The notes: generated by a model not told the origin, from the sequence alone. A stretch of 64,000 nucleotides of DNA from an uncultured Lachnospiraceae bacterium (GCA_944381635.1 CALWLY010000019.1:1-64000); one strand, 5' to 3'. Positions 45,825 through 55,287 are shown, numbered from the stretch's first letter. Made by a program: numbers and translations.

Positions 45825-47249
45825 TCACTCTTCAGCGTGAGCTGCGGCATATTCTGTAGCCCATCCGTCTACGAATGCTGTTACAACTGCATCCCATTCT
45901 CCTGTTCCCTGTGCATATTCAAGCAGTGCAGAGCCTACACCGTTTTTCCATTCTTCAGAAGGCATGGTAGTGAAGTTCCAGGAAACGGATTCTTTTCCGG
46001 ATTCAATGTATTCGTTTGCAGCCTGTACCAGCGGGTTTGCCGGAAGGTAATCTGCCATGGTCTTGAAAGGAGTTACAAATCCCATTTCATTAGCCAGTGC
46101 ATCACGGCCTTCATCGCTTGTGATAACCCATGTAAGGAAATCCAGTGTAGCCTGAATGTCTTCAGGAGCTGCATTTTTATTTACACACCAATAGTTTTCA
46201 GATCCTGTGCAGAGTCCCTGGTTTTCTTCGCCTTCCACACCAATGTAAATAGGAAGGATTCCCAGATCTTCATCTGCTACATCATTTCCTGTGATTTCTG
46301 AGTAAGCCCATGTACCATTCTGGTAAAATACAGCTTCTCCCAATGCAAATTCAGAAGTTGCATCCTCACCGGTTTTGCTGGAAAGAAGAGTAGGTTCGCA
46401 GGTTGCATTGTTGATATAAAGATCCCAAATCTGTTTGTAGTTGTCCAGATAGGTTCCTTCGATCGCATCTGTAGACTCGATTCCTTTATCTTTATATTCA
46501 TAATAGATCGGAAGGTTTGCCAGGTGTGTTTTGAATCTCCAGTCACTGGAGGAGTCCATACCTGCACTTGTAAATGCGCCTTCGATTCCCAGCTCATCCT
46601 TCTTGGACTGGATATCCTCAGCAACTGCCTTTAATGTTTCAAAGTTATTGATTTCATCTGCGCTGGTGATCAGAGCGCCATCCATGTTGATGTAATCGTT
46701 GAGCAAAGCTTTGTTGTAAATGATGCCGTAAGTTTCGATAACATAGGCAACAGCAGGAACTGAACCGTCTTCATTGATAAGTGCAAATTCATCGCTGGTC
46801 AGGTTTTTATAAATTTCAGTATCTTTCAGGTCATAGCAGTAATCTTTCCATGATGCCAATCCTACCGGTCCGTTTACCTGGAACAAAGTAGGTGCATCTG
46901 TCTTAGCCATTTCAGATTTCAGTGTAGACTCATAAGTACCGGAAGCTGCAGTTACAACGGTTACAGGCACCCCTGTCTGCTCTGTATATACAGCTGCCAG
47001 ATCTACCCACTGGTCAGCCTGTTCCGGTTTGAAGTTCAGATAGTATACACTTCCCTCACCGGAAGATGTTCCTGCGGATGCCTCTTCTGTGGTTTCCTGT
47101 GTAGTCTCCGCGTCACTGCTTTCTACTGCAGCCGCTGTGTCCTGTGTTGTTGCTGCTGTATCCGTATCTGTTGTTTCTCCGCCGCAGCCTGCCAGCAGGG
47201 AAGATACCATGGCAACACCGAGTACTAAACTCAACATTTTCTTCTTCAT
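45825..47249 (-). CDS. Carbohydrate ABC transporter substrate-binding lipoprotein
   Basis: A 474-residue lipoprotein. The signal peptide MKKKMLSLVLGVAMVSSLLAGCGG carries the lipobox LLAGC; a Thr/Glu/Ala-rich linker of about 45 residues follows, then the family 1-type solute-binding fold (DAPTLFQVNGPVGLASW; AVAYVIETYGIIYNKALL; GEAVFYQNGTWA). It binds the sugar outside the cell and hands it to the two permeases downstream. An ATG at 47282 is in frame; 47249 has GGAAGGAG and begins the signal peptide. Confidence 0.94.
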   Translation of the reverse strand: MKKKMLSLVLGVAMVSSLLAGCGGETTDTDTAATTQDTAAAVESSDAETTQETTEEASAGTSSGEGSVYYLNFKPEQADQWVDLAAVYTEQTGVPVTVVTAASGTYESTLKSEMAKTDAPTLFQVNGPVGLASWKDYCYDLKDTEIYKNLTSDEFALINEDGSVPAVAYVIETYGIIYNKALLNDYINMDGALITSADEINNFETLKAVAEDIQSKKDELGIEGAFTSAGMDSSSDWRFKTHLANLPIYYEYKDKGIESTDAIEGTYLDNYKQIWDLYINNATCEPTLLSSKTGEDATSEFALGEAVFYQNGTWAYSEITGNDVADEDLGILPIYIGVEGEENQGLCTGSENYWCVNKNAAPEDIQATLDFLTWVITSDEGRDALANEMGFVTPFKTMADYLPANPLVQAANEYIESGKESVSWNFTTMPSEEWKNGVGSALLEYAQGTGEWDAVVTAFVDGWATEYAAAHAEE

Positions 47250-47371
47250 AACATATTCTCCTTCCTTTAAACCGAAAAACAAAAGTTGTGTTTTTCGCGT
47301 TCTGATGAAACAGTGACAGAATGTTATTTTCTGTCCATAATCCTGGGCACAGAGCCCTCCGTCGGTTGCTC

Positions 47372-47398
47372 CGGTAACGTTTTCGGTAACGTTTCCGG
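47372..47398. promoter_or_regulatory. Double LacI-type operator before the importer operon
   Basis: CGGTAACGTTTTCG (47372-47385) and CGGTAACGTTTCCGG (47384-47398) are overlapping sites each centred on AACGTT, the hallmark of LacI-family operators. They lie about 6-35 bases downstream of the predicted start point, where a bound repressor would block transcription. Confidence 0.75.
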
Positions 47399-47411
47399 TT
47401 TTGATAGTTTC

Positions 47412-47440
47412 ATATTATCACTGTCCATACTTATTTGCAA
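47412..47440 (-). promoter_or_regulatory. Promoter of the sugar importer operon
   Basis: On the minus strand, -35 TTGCAA (47440-47435), 17-base spacer, -10 TAATAT (47417-47412). The leader to the binding-protein ATG is about 155 bases and carries the double operator. Confidence 0.7.
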
Positions 47441-47600
47441 CATGTTTTTGCATCTTTGTTATTTTATACAAATTTTAAGCGTCTGTTTTTGTATATTATA
47501 TCCAATAAAGAAAGAGGAACTGATTTCCCACAGACCTGTTTCATTGTTAAATTGTCATATTTTGTCGTTACTCCTTACAGCCGGCATCCCCTTATAAAAA

Positions 47601-47731
47601 GTGTGCGCTTTGGAACACACTCGCGGCGAGTGCGATTTCCGTCAGGCTATATCTCATTTCTGCACGCTGAGTGCGCATCCACAGCGGAGCGTATTTTTTT
47701 ATACGATAGGAAATGAAGTTTCCTATTGTAT
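47601..47731 (-). repeat. Structured intergenic repeat copy 6 (type A)
   Basis: The palindrome core ATACGATAGGAAA (47701-47713) pairs with TTTCCTATTGTAT (47719-47731), one G-U. The body shares GTGTGCGC, CACTCGCGGCGAG and GAGTGCGCATCCACAGCGG with copies 1 and 5. It lies downstream of rpsR. Between 47441 and 47600 nothing else was recognised. Confidence 0.85.
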
Positions 47732-47757
47732 AAAATAAATTTTCCAATTGCACAAAT

Positions 47758-47793
47758 AAAAACCGGAACAGGCATTTTCGTCTGTTCCGGTTT
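47758..47793 (-). terminator. Terminator of the rpsF-ssb-rpsR operon
   Basis: A 12-bp perfect stem AAACCGGAACAG (47760-47771) with CTGTTCCGGTTT (47782-47793); on the minus strand it is followed by an A/U-rich tail. Confidence 0.75.
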
Positions 47794-47804
47794 CTTTTTA
47801 TGAC

Positions 47805-48068
47805 TTATTCTGCTACGTAAGGCATCAAAGATAAGTGACGTGCACGTTTGATTGCTACTGTCAGAGCTCTCTGATGTTTTGCACAGTTTCCTGTGATTCT
47901 TCTGGGAAGGATTTTACCTCTCTCAGATACGTATCTTTTTAACTTATTTACATCTTTGTAATCGATTACGTTATCTTTTCCACAGAATACACAAACTTTT
48001 TTTCTTCTGCGCATTCCGCCTCTTCTCTTCATCGGAGAATCAGATTTTTCTGCTTTATTGTAAGCCAT
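47805..48068 (-). CDS. rpsR: Ribosomal protein S18
   Basis: An 87-residue small-subunit protein that binds with S6. It shows [20 protein letters not shown] with a CxxC-like zinc remnant, then [26 protein letters not shown] cut at the conserved core and [12 protein letters not shown]. It is the third gene of the operon, 110 bases after ssb. Confidence 0.97.
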   Translation of the reverse strand: MAYNKAEKSDSPMKRRGGMRRRKKVCVFCGKDNVIDYKDVNKLKRYVSERGKILPRRITGNCAKHQRALTVAIKRARHLSLMPYVAE

Positions 48069-48178
48069 AATATTGCCTCCTATCTGAAAACTATTATGGA
48101 AACAGTGACGTTTTGCGTCAGTCTCCTGTCACATTTTTACTGAATACGGTTTCACTGCCCTTCTATCCGCAGTGCTGC

Positions 48179-48634
48179 CTAGTTAAATGGCAATTCTTCA
48201 TCAATTCCGTCCGGAATGTTCATGAATCCATCACCAGCTGCTGCAGGTTCCGGTCTGGACATCATCGGCGCCCCTGTATAACCCCCGTCGTTATGCTGTG
48301 CGGCGCTGTTTTTGCTCTCTGCAAATTCCTGATCTTCCACTACTACATCGGTGGTGTATACTTTCACACCATCTTTGTTGGTATAGCTTCCGGTCTGGAT
48401 ACGTCCTGTTACTACCAGTTTGGTACCTTTGCGCAGATAGCGCTCTGCAAATTCAGCGCTTCTGCCGAATGCTACGCATCCGATAAAATCTGCGGAAGAT
48501 TCGTCACCGTTTCGGTTGAATCTTCTGTCTACAGCAAGTGTATATCTGGCAATCGCCATCGCGTTCTCTCCGCCCTGAGAATATCTCACTTCAGGATCGC
48601 GTGTCAAACGCCCCATAAGAATAACTTTATTCAT
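48179..48634 (-). CDS. ssb: Single-stranded DNA-binding protein
   Basis: A 151-residue SSB. The OB-fold starts MNKVILMGRLTRDPEVRYS and includes FNRNGDESSADFIGCVAFG and AERYLRKGTKLVVTGRIQTGSY cut within the core. A Gly/Ala/Pro linker leads to an acidic tip, DGIDEELPFN, which recruits partner proteins; the final Asn after Pro-Phe is unusual. It lies between rpsF and rpsR as in most Firmicutes. Confidence 0.96.
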   Translation of the reverse strand: MNKVILMGRLTRDPEVRYSQGGENAMAIARYTLAVDRRFNRNGDESSADFIGCVAFGRSAEFAERYLRKGTKLVVTGRIQTGSYTNKDGVKVYTTDVVVEDQEFAESKNSAAQHNDGGYTGAPMMSRPEPAAAGDGFMNIPDGIDEELPFN

Positions 48635-48652
48635 TGTTTATCCTACTTTCTT

Positions 48653-48943
48653 TTACGCTTCGTCCTGTTTTACGCATAAAAATCTGATTACGTTGTCCAT
48701 GATACGAACGCGGCTTTCGATTTCTGCCGGTGCAGAAGTCTCAGCTTCGAACTGGATGAAATAGTAGAAAGCTTCTCTCATTTTCTGAATTTCGTAAGCG
48801 AGTTTTCTCTTACCCCATTCATCAACGTTTGTAACTGTTCCACCGAATCTTTCGATCAGAGCTTTGCATTTTTCAATTACTGCCGCTCTTTCTTCATCCT
48901 CGATTTTCGCACTAACAACAACAGCTAATTCATATTTGCTCAT
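48653..48943 (-). CDS. rpsF: Ribosomal protein S6
   Basis: A 96-residue small-subunit protein: MSKYELAVVVSAKIEDEE at the start, VTNVDEWGKRKLAYEIQKMREAFYY in the core, and VRIMDNVIRFLCVK near the end. The in-frame ATG at 48997 is rejected because AAAGGAGG lies nine bases before ATG 48943. It is the first gene of the operon, 18 bases before ssb. Confidence 0.97.
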   Translation of the reverse strand: MSKYELAVVVSAKIEDEERAAVIEKCKALIERFGGTVTNVDEWGKRKLAYEIQKMREAFYYFIQFEAETSAPAEIESRVRIMDNVIRFLCVKQDEA

Positions 48944-49046
48944 GCTAGTTACCTCCTTTTGGTCTCTGGCCCCTCTTTTCTCAGTAAAAAGGAGCAAGGA
49001 ATTATTTATACATCACGGGTTACAATGATAACACAAAAATCCTGCT

Positions 49047-49232
49047 TTAGCAAGGCTTTTTCTTGATTTCCCGGACATTTTTTTCAACAAGCTTCCGGGC
49101 AATCATAATCTGATGACCACAGCCCGCACACTTTAAGCGAAAGTCCGCTCCGATCCGAAGGACTTCCCATTCCTTGGAACCGCAGGGATGCTGCTTTTTC
49201 AGAATAACCCGATCTCCTACCTGAATATCCAT
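49047..49232 (-). CDS. DUF951 family protein
   Basis: A 61-residue protein of the DUF951 family: MDIQVGDRVILKKQHPCGSK, WEVLRIGADFRLKCAGCGHQ and the basic end. The CGxxxW and CAGCGH cysteines could bind zinc. Members often lie near rpsF or mechanosensitive channel genes in Firmicutes, but the role is unknown. It is followed by a weak hairpin (about 49036-49060) before the rpsF leader. Confidence 0.82.
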   Translation of the reverse strand: MDIQVGDRVILKKQHPCGSKEWEVLRIGADFRLKCAGCGHQIMIARKLVEKNVREIKKKPC

Positions 49233-49265
49233 ATTTTCTCGCTTTCTCTCTTTTAAGTCAGGGAT

Positions 49266-49985
49266 CTACTCTCCCATGCTCTCAAAAATCTGTCCGATAC
49301 TTCCCTTGACCGTCAAATCTGCCGCCGCGTCTTTAGGCGTGGGAGTTTTGTTGACAAGCACCAGCTTATGCCCTCTGTAATAATCCAGAAGTCCGGCTGC
49401 CGGATAAACCGCCAGCGAAGTGCCTCCTACGATCAGCACATCCGCCCGGCTGATAAAAGCCACCGCCTCGTTCAGCACATCATAATTCAGAGATTCCTCA
49501 TACAAAACCACATCCGGTTTGATGATACCTCCGCAGCTGCATCTGGGGATTCCCTCCAAATTCTGTATCGCTTCCGACCCATAAAAGGTTTTGCATTTTT
49601 CACAGTAATTGCGATGAATGCTCCCGTGCAGCTCCAGTACTTTCCTGCTTCCCGCAGCCTGGTGCAGACCGTCTATATTCTGTGTGATGACAGCCTTGAG
49701 CTTTCCGGCCTTTTCCCATTGCGCCAGCCTTATATGCGCCATATTCGGCTTTGCATCCAGGCAGAGCATTTTGTCCCGGTAAAAACGGAAAAATTCTTCC
49801 GGATGCCTCTTATAAAAAGTATGACTCAGAATCGTTTCCGGCGGGTAATCGTACTTCTGATGGTACAACCCGTCCACGCTGCGGAAATCCGGAATCCCGC
49901 TTTCCGTGGAAACGCCTGCTCCTCCGAAAAATACGATATTATCGCTTTCCTGTATCCATTCCTTCAACTGTTCTGATGCGTCCAC
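49266..49985 (-). CDS. NAD-dependent protein deacylase, Sir2 family
   Basis: A 239-residue sirtuin that removes acyl groups from lysines using NAD. NAD-binding motifs [18 protein letters not shown] and [12 protein letters not shown], the catalytic His in LELHGS, and a zinc site CEKC-x14-CSCG are all present. Length matches bacterial class U/III sirtuins. It lies 33 bases upstream of DUF951. Confidence 0.95.
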   Translation of the reverse strand: MDASEQLKEWIQESDNIVFFGGAGVSTESGIPDFRSVDGLYHQKYDYPPETILSHTFYKRHPEEFFRFYRDKMLCLDAKPNMAHIRLAQWEKAGKLKAVITQNIDGLHQAAGSRKVLELHGSIHRNYCEKCKTFYGSEAIQNLEGIPRCSCGGIIKPDVVLYEESLNYDVLNEAVAFISRADVLIVGGTSLAVYPAAGLLDYYRGHKLVLVNKTPTPKDAAADLTVKGSIGQIFESMGE

Positions 49986-50012
49986 GCTATCATCCCCTTT
50001 TTGTGTACGCCT

Positions 50013-50414
50013 TTATTTCACGGAATATTTCATATCTTCCTGTTTAATATGTACCTGAAGCCAGTTCTGAAGATACTGGAACAGTTCCAGGATCATATCG
50101 TCCTGTGTTCCCAGTGACAACTGAGAAACTCTATCCATAAATTCTTTCAGTTTGGCCTCAAACTGTGCGTGTGCCGCCTTCTGCTTATCCAGCTCCGCAT
50201 AGCCTATTTTTTCAAGATATTCCTCTTCATCCGCAAAGTGGCCTGTGCAGTAATCCAGAAGTTTTCCTAAAAGCTTGCGGATATCGGCGCATTTGAAAAG
50301 CATATTTTCGTCCTTAAACAACTGCTCCACCTGTTCCGTCAGCTCCAAAAGCACTGCATGCTCTTCATCCAGTAACTGAACTCCTGTACGATATTCTTCG
50401 CTGATCTGTTTCAT
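50013..50414 (-). CDS. Bacteriohemerythrin
   Basis: A 133-residue oxygen-binding di-iron protein. Iron ligands are seen in LLDEEHAVLL (His), YCTGHFADEEEYLEK (His and Glu), KAAHAQF (His) and WLQVHIKQED (His, Asp). In an anaerobe it may scavenge or sense traces of oxygen. It lies 27 bases upstream of the sirtuin gene. Confidence 0.92.
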   Translation of the reverse strand: MKQISEEYRTGVQLLDEEHAVLLELTEQVEQLFKDENMLFKCADIRKLLGKLLDYCTGHFADEEEYLEKIGYAELDKQKAAHAQFEAKLKEFMDRVSQLSLGTQDDMILELFQYLQNWLQVHIKQEDMKYSVK

Positions 50415-50582
50415 GAAATAATTTCCTTTCTTCTGTTTTCCGTGGGATAAGCAAGGAAGATTTCCGTGCTTAAAACCGCCCTGTTTCTGTGTTTAGTATA
50501 CCATATTTCCGTTTGTTCTGCCTACCTTATTCTTGTTCAAATTTACGTACATTAAGCCCTTTGCTTCTGTTCCTTTTCCTGT

Positions 50583-51461
50583 CTATTTCTCTGTACGTCC
50601 GGATATTTCCTCCCGTATGCGTATGCCCGTAGGCGTCGCTGCAAGTCCGCCCATTCCGGTCTCCCGAATACAGGATGGAAGCTCCAATCCTACGCTTCTC
50701 ATGGCATCGATAACTTCATCCGGCGGAATTTTGCTGCGTATTCCCGCAAGAGCCATATCGGCGCTGGAAAGAGCGTTGACCGCTCCCACAACATTTCTCT
50801 TGACACAGGGAACTTCCACAAGACCGGCCACCGGATCGCAGGCAAGGCCTAAAAGGTTTTTCATAGCCATTGCCGCCGCATGCACAATGGCTTCCTCGCC
50901 GCCGCCCCGCAAAAATACAGCTCCTCCGGCCGCCATACTGGAAGCAGATCCTATTTCTGCCTGGCACCCTCCCTGGGCGCCTGCAATAAATGCCCTGGAG
51001 GCGATCACTCCTCCGATTCCTGCTGCCACATAGAGGGCCTGCACCATTTTTTCATCCGTGTATCCGTAGGCTTCCTGCATGCTTAAAAACACGGCAGGCA
51101 CTACGCCGCAGGCTCCCGCCGTAGGCGCCGCCACAATACGTTTCATGCATGCGTTGGATTCCCCCATCTTTACAGCCTTTTCCATTACTGTTCCTAAAAA
51201 ATCTCCGCAGATTGTCTGTTTGTTCTTCACTGCCTCGTGAAGCTTTGCCCCATCGCTGCCCACAAGCTTACTGGATGAATATCTTTCCGCCTCATAGGAT
51301 GCGTCCGCTTCCTTCATGGCCTGATACATACCAAGCATGGCAGCAAAAGAGCTTTCCCTTTCCACCTGTCTTTCCTCGCAGTCGTCTTCCAGAATCAGTT
51401 CCCAGAATTCTTTGTTCCTTCTCTTTGCTTCCCTGCAGATTTCCTCCAGCGATTTATACAT
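50583..51461 (-). CDS. sdaAA: L-serine dehydratase, iron-sulfur, alpha subunit
   Basis: A 292-residue catalytic subunit converting L-serine to pyruvate and ammonia. Cysteines for the oxygen-sensitive [4Fe-4S] cluster are in APTAGACGVVPAV, LGLACDPVAGLVEVPC and the C-terminal SCIRETGMGGLAATPTGIRI. It overlaps sdaAB by eight bases; both are needed. Confidence 0.95.
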   Translation of the reverse strand: MYKSLEEICREAKRRNKEFWELILEDDCEERQVERESSFAAMLGMYQAMKEADASYEAERYSSSKLVGSDGAKLHEAVKNKQTICGDFLGTVMEKAVKMGESNACMKRIVAAPTAGACGVVPAVFLSMQEAYGYTDEKMVQALYVAAGIGGVIASRAFIAGAQGGCQAEIGSASSMAAGGAVFLRGGGEEAIVHAAAMAMKNLLGLACDPVAGLVEVPCVKRNVVGAVNALSSADMALAGIRSKIPPDEVIDAMRSVGLELPSCIRETGMGGLAATPTGIRIREEISGRTEK

Positions 51462-52128
51462 AATCCTTTTCCTCCTGGCTTAAATAGGTTACTTTTTCTA
51501 TCCCTTCCTGTTCCTTTAACCAGTCAAGAAAACCTTCCGGAATTTCCTGATCCAGTTCGATCACCATGACTGCATGCCCGCCGCGGATATCCCGGTATAA
51601 CTGCATGGTTGCAATGTTGATCCCTTTTTCTCCAAGCAGCGAAGTGACCTTTACCACATGTCCCGGCTTATCCTGATTGCGCACCACCAGGGTGGGAAGG
51701 TCTCCGTAAAAATTGGCTTTCAGTCCGTCTATCTCACAGACACGGATTCTTCCTCCGCCGATAGATGCAGCCACCATCTCTGTCTCCTTGCCGCTCTCCC
51801 CCCAAAGAAGCATCTTCACGGAATTGGGATGGGCATCCTGCAGCACAATACTGTGGAAAGAAAATTCCAGTCCCTCCTGTCCGGCAATTTCAAAACTTGC
51901 GGGAATCCTTTTATCATCCACAGCCATGCCCAAAAGACCTGCTACCAGTGCTTTATCCGTGCCGTGTCCTTTTCCGGTTGCCAAAAAAGAACCGTGCAGA
52001 TAAATATCTGCCTTTTTCACTCTTTCTCCCAACAGTTTACGTCCGATTTGCCCGATTTTTACTGCCCCCGCCGTATGAGAACTGGAAGGCCCTACCATTA
52101 CCGGTCCGATAATATCAAAAATATTCAT
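51454..52128 (-). CDS. sdaAB: L-serine dehydratase, iron-sulfur, beta subunit
   Basis: A 224-residue subunit starting NIFDIIGPVMVGPSSSHTAGA, the family signature for serine binding, and ending with an ACT domain (GHVVKVTSLLGEKGINIATM) that may respond to an amino acid. It is the first gene of the pair; an AAGGAAGAATA palindrome-like stretch lies in the divergent region before the amidotransferase gene. Confidence 0.95.
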   Translation of the reverse strand: MNIFDIIGPVMVGPSSSHTAGAVKIGQIGRKLLGERVKKADIYLHGSFLATGKGHGTDKALVAGLLGMAVDDKRIPASFEIAGQEGLEFSFHSIVLQDAHPNSVKMLLWGESGKETEMVAASIGGGRIRVCEIDGLKANFYGDLPTLVVRNQDKPGHVVKVTSLLGEKGINIATMQLYRDIRGGHAVMVIELDQEIPEGFLDWLKEQEGIEKVTYLSQEEKDYV

Positions 52129-52261
52129 CTTCTTTTTTCCTTTTTCTCTTGTCCTTTGTGAACCATTTTGTATTTCTTTACATATTCTTCCTTAAGAATA
52201 CCATCCCTATTCCTTCTTGAAAAGAGATTTTGCAAACCATTTCCGTCGGAAAGGAGCCCCT

Positions 52262-52936
52262 ATGAAAAAACATATTTTAATTGCCGGACGCCCGGAGCAG
52301 ACTGCAAACTATGAAGCCGCTCTTACCTCACTTTCTCTTTCCTATACTGTTTCCCTTAAGGAACAAGACGCTGCCGAATGTCTGGCTCTTCTTCTTCCGG
52401 GCGGCGGAGATATCTCACCCGCTTTTTTTCATGAAGCTCCCTGCGGCTCCCATCCGCCCGATATCACACTGGATCAGGCGCAGTTTCACCTTCTGTCGCT
52501 CTTTGTCCACGCTCATCTTCCGGTTCTTGGCATATGCCGGGGCATGCAGATTATCAACGTATTTTTCGGGGGTACTCTGATTCAGCATATGCCTTTGCAT
52601 CTTTTGGACCGCCACAGCGATTCTCAGGGCCGCGACGCTTACCACCGCATTCTTTCGCTACCTTCTCCCTTTTGTCCCTGGCTTTCTTCCCTTTGTCCGG
52701 AAAAGAGCTGCGTAAACAGCGCCCATCATCAGTGTATAAAAGATCTGGGGCAAGATCTCTCTATCCTGCAGATAAGCCCTGACGGCGTTCCGGAAGCGAT
52801 CTGTCACAAGTCGCTCCCCATCCTGGGCCTTCAATGGCATCCGGAACGACTTTTTTTCACACAAAATTCTTTTCCATGTGTGGACGGCCGAAAGATTCTG
52901 ACAGAATTTTTCACGGCAAACGGTCTGCTTCCTTAA
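52262..52936 (+). CDS. Class I glutamine amidotransferase, peptidase C26 (PuuD-like)
   Basis: A 224-residue gamma-glutamyl hydrolase-type enzyme. The nucleophile is in VLGICRGMQIINVFFGG and the His-Glu of the triad in GLQWHPERLF; LPGGGDISPAFF is the oxyanion segment. Relatives hydrolyse gamma-glutamyl-GABA or similar compounds; the substrate here is not known. A frame start at 52217 is possible, but ATG 52262 has AAAGGAG. It is divergent from the serine dehydratase genes. Confidence 0.85.
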   Translation: MKKHILIAGRPEQTANYEAALTSLSLSYTVSLKEQDAAECLALLLPGGGDISPAFFHEAPCGSHPPDITLDQAQFHLLSLFVHAHLPVLGICRGMQIINVFFGGTLIQHMPLHLLDRHSDSQGRDAYHRILSLPSPFCPWLSSLCPEKSCVNSAHHQCIKDLGQDLSILQISPDGVPEAICHKSLPILGLQWHPERLFFTQNSFPCVDGRKILTEFFTANGLLP

Positions 52937-52951
52937 TTTTCAAACAAAAAA

Positions 52952-53026
52952 CAAAGGCTCCGTGAAACTCCGGATAGTTTTTCCTTTCATAGAAAGCAGA
53001 CTATCCGGGATTTTCGTGGCCTTTGT
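52952..53026. terminator. Long bidirectional terminator
   Basis: A 75-base imperfect palindrome: CAAAGGC and GCCTTTG outside, CGTGAAA/TTTTCG, and CCGGATAGT/ACTATCCGG inside, with T-rich flanks on both sides, between convergent genes. Confidence 0.8.
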
Positions 53027-53039
53027 CTTTTTACTTTTC

Positions 53040-54878
53040 TCATCTTCCCTCTATAACCTGACTCCAATCTGAAATTCCGATCAGGTCTTTTGCGAAAGCC
53101 GTATATTGTTCGGACTGCTCCGTGTCAATATACTTGAACACGTCATAAATATATTTTCTGGCGCCGCTTTGCGTGCACAGTCCCAGCGCCAGTCCCTGGG
53201 CTACTTCTTCGGCCGCATCCGTCTGCCTTGACAAAATCAGTCCATGGATATACGGATTGCTTTCCGCTATGTAGTAAGCGTAGGCAAAGGCTGCCGCCTG
53301 GGCCGCTTCCCCTTTCAGGGAAGAGTAGCCCATCTCGCTTAGAATCACAGAGCGCACTTGTCCGTCAGGATTCAGCAATTCTTCCTTTTGCATGTAATCT
53401 GTGACTACATGAATGTTTTCAATCGTGACAATGGAAGTTTCTTCATGATCCAGAATCAGCTCCCTGTACTTGGAAGACACATTCCAAAACTCCGTAGCTG
53501 TCATGGGATACGCATAAGGATGATGTGCCAGTCCCCAGTCAATATTCCCCTCCCGGCAGATCCATTCATTAAAAGCATCAATCAGATCTTTGGAGTCATA
53601 AATGTTGTTGGTAGCCAGATTCCGGTTCCACTGCTGGTCCAGCGAAATATAAACCTTGGCGTTGGCGTTCATGCTCTTGATGCTGTTATAAAAAACTCTC
53701 ACGGCATCCGCATATTCTTTCGCGTAAGTAGTAAGGTCCGTATACTGCATATAATTCCAGTCAGAGCGCACGTTAACCTCGTTTCCCACAACCCAGTTCA
53801 TAACGATTCCGTGCTCCGTATCACGATATCTGGAAGACAGAAAGGCACCGATCGCCGCCATATACTCGATTCCCTCTTCTTCCGCGGCATTGAATGCATA
53901 ATAATGCCCGCTTCCGCCGCTTCTGGACAAAGGATGAATCAGCTGCGGATAAGCCGAAGACTTATTGTTTAACAGTATGGCTGTAATGACGATCCCTTTC
54001 TGTGTCAGCGTACGGAACACATAGTCGTATTCCGACACGATCTGTCCGTTAAACGCGTAGGTTCTGCCATTGTAGTTATAATAAATAGTGGGATAATGTA
54101 CGTTTGTGGTCTCCCCTAAAAGCCTTGCCACCGGAATGTTGTACACCGCCTGTTTGACTCCCAGATCATCCAGTTCATTGCTGGAAAGCTTCAGGGGGTC
54201 TACCAAAAGCCCCTTGATGGATTCCGCCTCCGGATAAGGATCCTGATACATGGCGAGCGCCTCCGGATTGGTGATATACTGCGGATTGCAAAGAGCCACA
54301 TAGCTTCCGTCAATCAGCACTGCTGCCACAAATTTGGAATACAGCTTGCTTTCCGGAGAATTTTCAAGTACCGGAGCGGTAAGTGTAAACGCATAGTCAA
54401 TGGAAGCCTCTGCCAGCGGCTCTCTTTCCTGCACCACTTCATCCTCGTACATTTTCATCTCCAACAGATAAATCTTCCCGTCATCCGTCACGGGTTTTTG
54501 CTCCATGCTTCCCCTGAAAGAAAAATCTCTGCTGTCATCCTCCACTCTGCAGGAAATTACCTGTACAAAATCTTCCCTGTTTTCCTCCGTTATCTCCACA
54601 TATTGTTCTGTTTCCGTCTCGGGCTCTGTTTCCGTTTCTATCTCTTCCGTTTCGGTCTGTATCTCTGTCTCGCTCTCTGTTTCCACTGGCTTTATGGTCG
54701 GCTCTTTTCGCTTATTGTCCCCTCGAAAAGCAATAAATAAGGCGATTGCCATAGCAAGCAAAGCCACCAGTACAATAACCATGGCACCGAGGATTATCCT
54801 TTCTTTCTTCCTTCTTTGCCGGTTTCTTCTGGAAAGTTTTCTCCGACGCTTCTCGCTCTTTTGATTCCAAACTTCCAT
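53040..54878 (-). CDS. Membrane-anchored DUF5722-like glycosidase-fold protein
   Basis: A 612-residue protein. A very basic N-terminus (KRRRKLSRRNRQRRKKER) precedes one membrane segment (MVIVLVALLAMAIALFIAF) and a Glu/Thr repeat linker (residues ~65-95, ETETE units). The extracellular part resembles the DUF5722 family, a TIM-barrel fold: MNWVVGNEVNVRSDWNYMQY has the Asn-Glu typical of acid/base position, and ILSEMGYSS contains a second Glu. A glycoside hydrolase role is likely, but the substrate is unknown. It stands alone. Confidence 0.7.
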   Translation of the reverse strand: MEVWNQKSEKRRRKLSRRNRQRRKKERIILGAMVIVLVALLAMAIALFIAFRGDNKRKEPTIKPVETESETEIQTETEEIETETEPETETEQYVEITEENREDFVQVISCRVEDDSRDFSFRGSMEQKPVTDDGKIYLLEMKMYEDEVVQEREPLAEASIDYAFTLTAPVLENSPESKLYSKFVAAVLIDGSYVALCNPQYITNPEALAMYQDPYPEAESIKGLLVDPLKLSSNELDDLGVKQAVYNIPVARLLGETTNVHYPTIYYNYNGRTYAFNGQIVSEYDYVFRTLTQKGIVITAILLNNKSSAYPQLIHPLSRSGGSGHYYAFNAAEEEGIEYMAAIGAFLSSRYRDTEHGIVMNWVVGNEVNVRSDWNYMQYTDLTTYAKEYADAVRVFYNSIKSMNANAKVYISLDQQWNRNLATNNIYDSKDLIDAFNEWICREGNIDWGLAHHPYAYPMTATEFWNVSSKYRELILDHEETSIVTIENIHVVTDYMQKEELLNPDGQVRSVILSEMGYSSLKGEAAQAAAFAYAYYIAESNPYIHGLILSRQTDAAEEVAQGLALGLCTQSGARKYIYDVFKYIDTEQSEQYTAFAKDLIGISDWSQVIEGR

Positions 54879-54971
54879 TCCCTTTTATATTCTCCCTGCT
54901 TTATTATCTCCTCTGTCAGTTCCCTCGCTGTCTTACTCTCTATCTCCTATTATATAAATAAGGACCTCGCA

Positions 54972-55038
54972 GTACGCATCCTCAGCGGAACGTCTTTTTT
55001 TATACGGCAGGAAATGAAGTTTCCTGCCGTATAAAAAA
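54972..55038 (-). repeat. Structured intergenic repeat copy 7 (type A, truncated body)
   Basis: The palindrome has 19-bp arms (54996-55014 and 55020-55038, core TATACGGCAGGAAA, loop TGAAG). Only TACGCATCCTCAGCGGAACGT of the body remains before it. The CG and GC changes in the arms relative to copy 1 (GATAGG to GGCAGG) are matched on the other arm. It lies downstream of the GH2 gene; the 409-base gap also holds hairpin AAGAGCC/GGCTCTT (55035-55086). Confidence 0.85.
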
Positions 55039-55241
55039 GAGCCCCTTCCATCCTGCAGAATTTCCGCGGACAGCGAAAAGGCTCTTCTCTGCTCTTTTTC
55101 TTTTGTTATGCCTTGTAGATTATTGTATCATTGAAACTGTCAGACTCGCAAGTCCTTCCCTCGAATGTTTTTCAAAAAAATTACTCATTTTTTACAATTG
55201 TATGAACTTTTTTGTCTGATTTTGCTTTCACTCAAAAGAAC

Positions 55242-55274
55242 GCCCGAGGCTGTGCAAACTGCAAAGCCCCGGGC
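55242..55274 (-). terminator. Hairpin after the GH2 gene
   Basis: GCCCGAGGCT (55242-55251) pairs with AGCCCCGGGC (55265-55274). On the minus strand it is followed by GTTCTTTTG, a weak U-tract. Confidence 0.55.
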
Positions 55275-55287
55275 TGTAACTTTTTGT

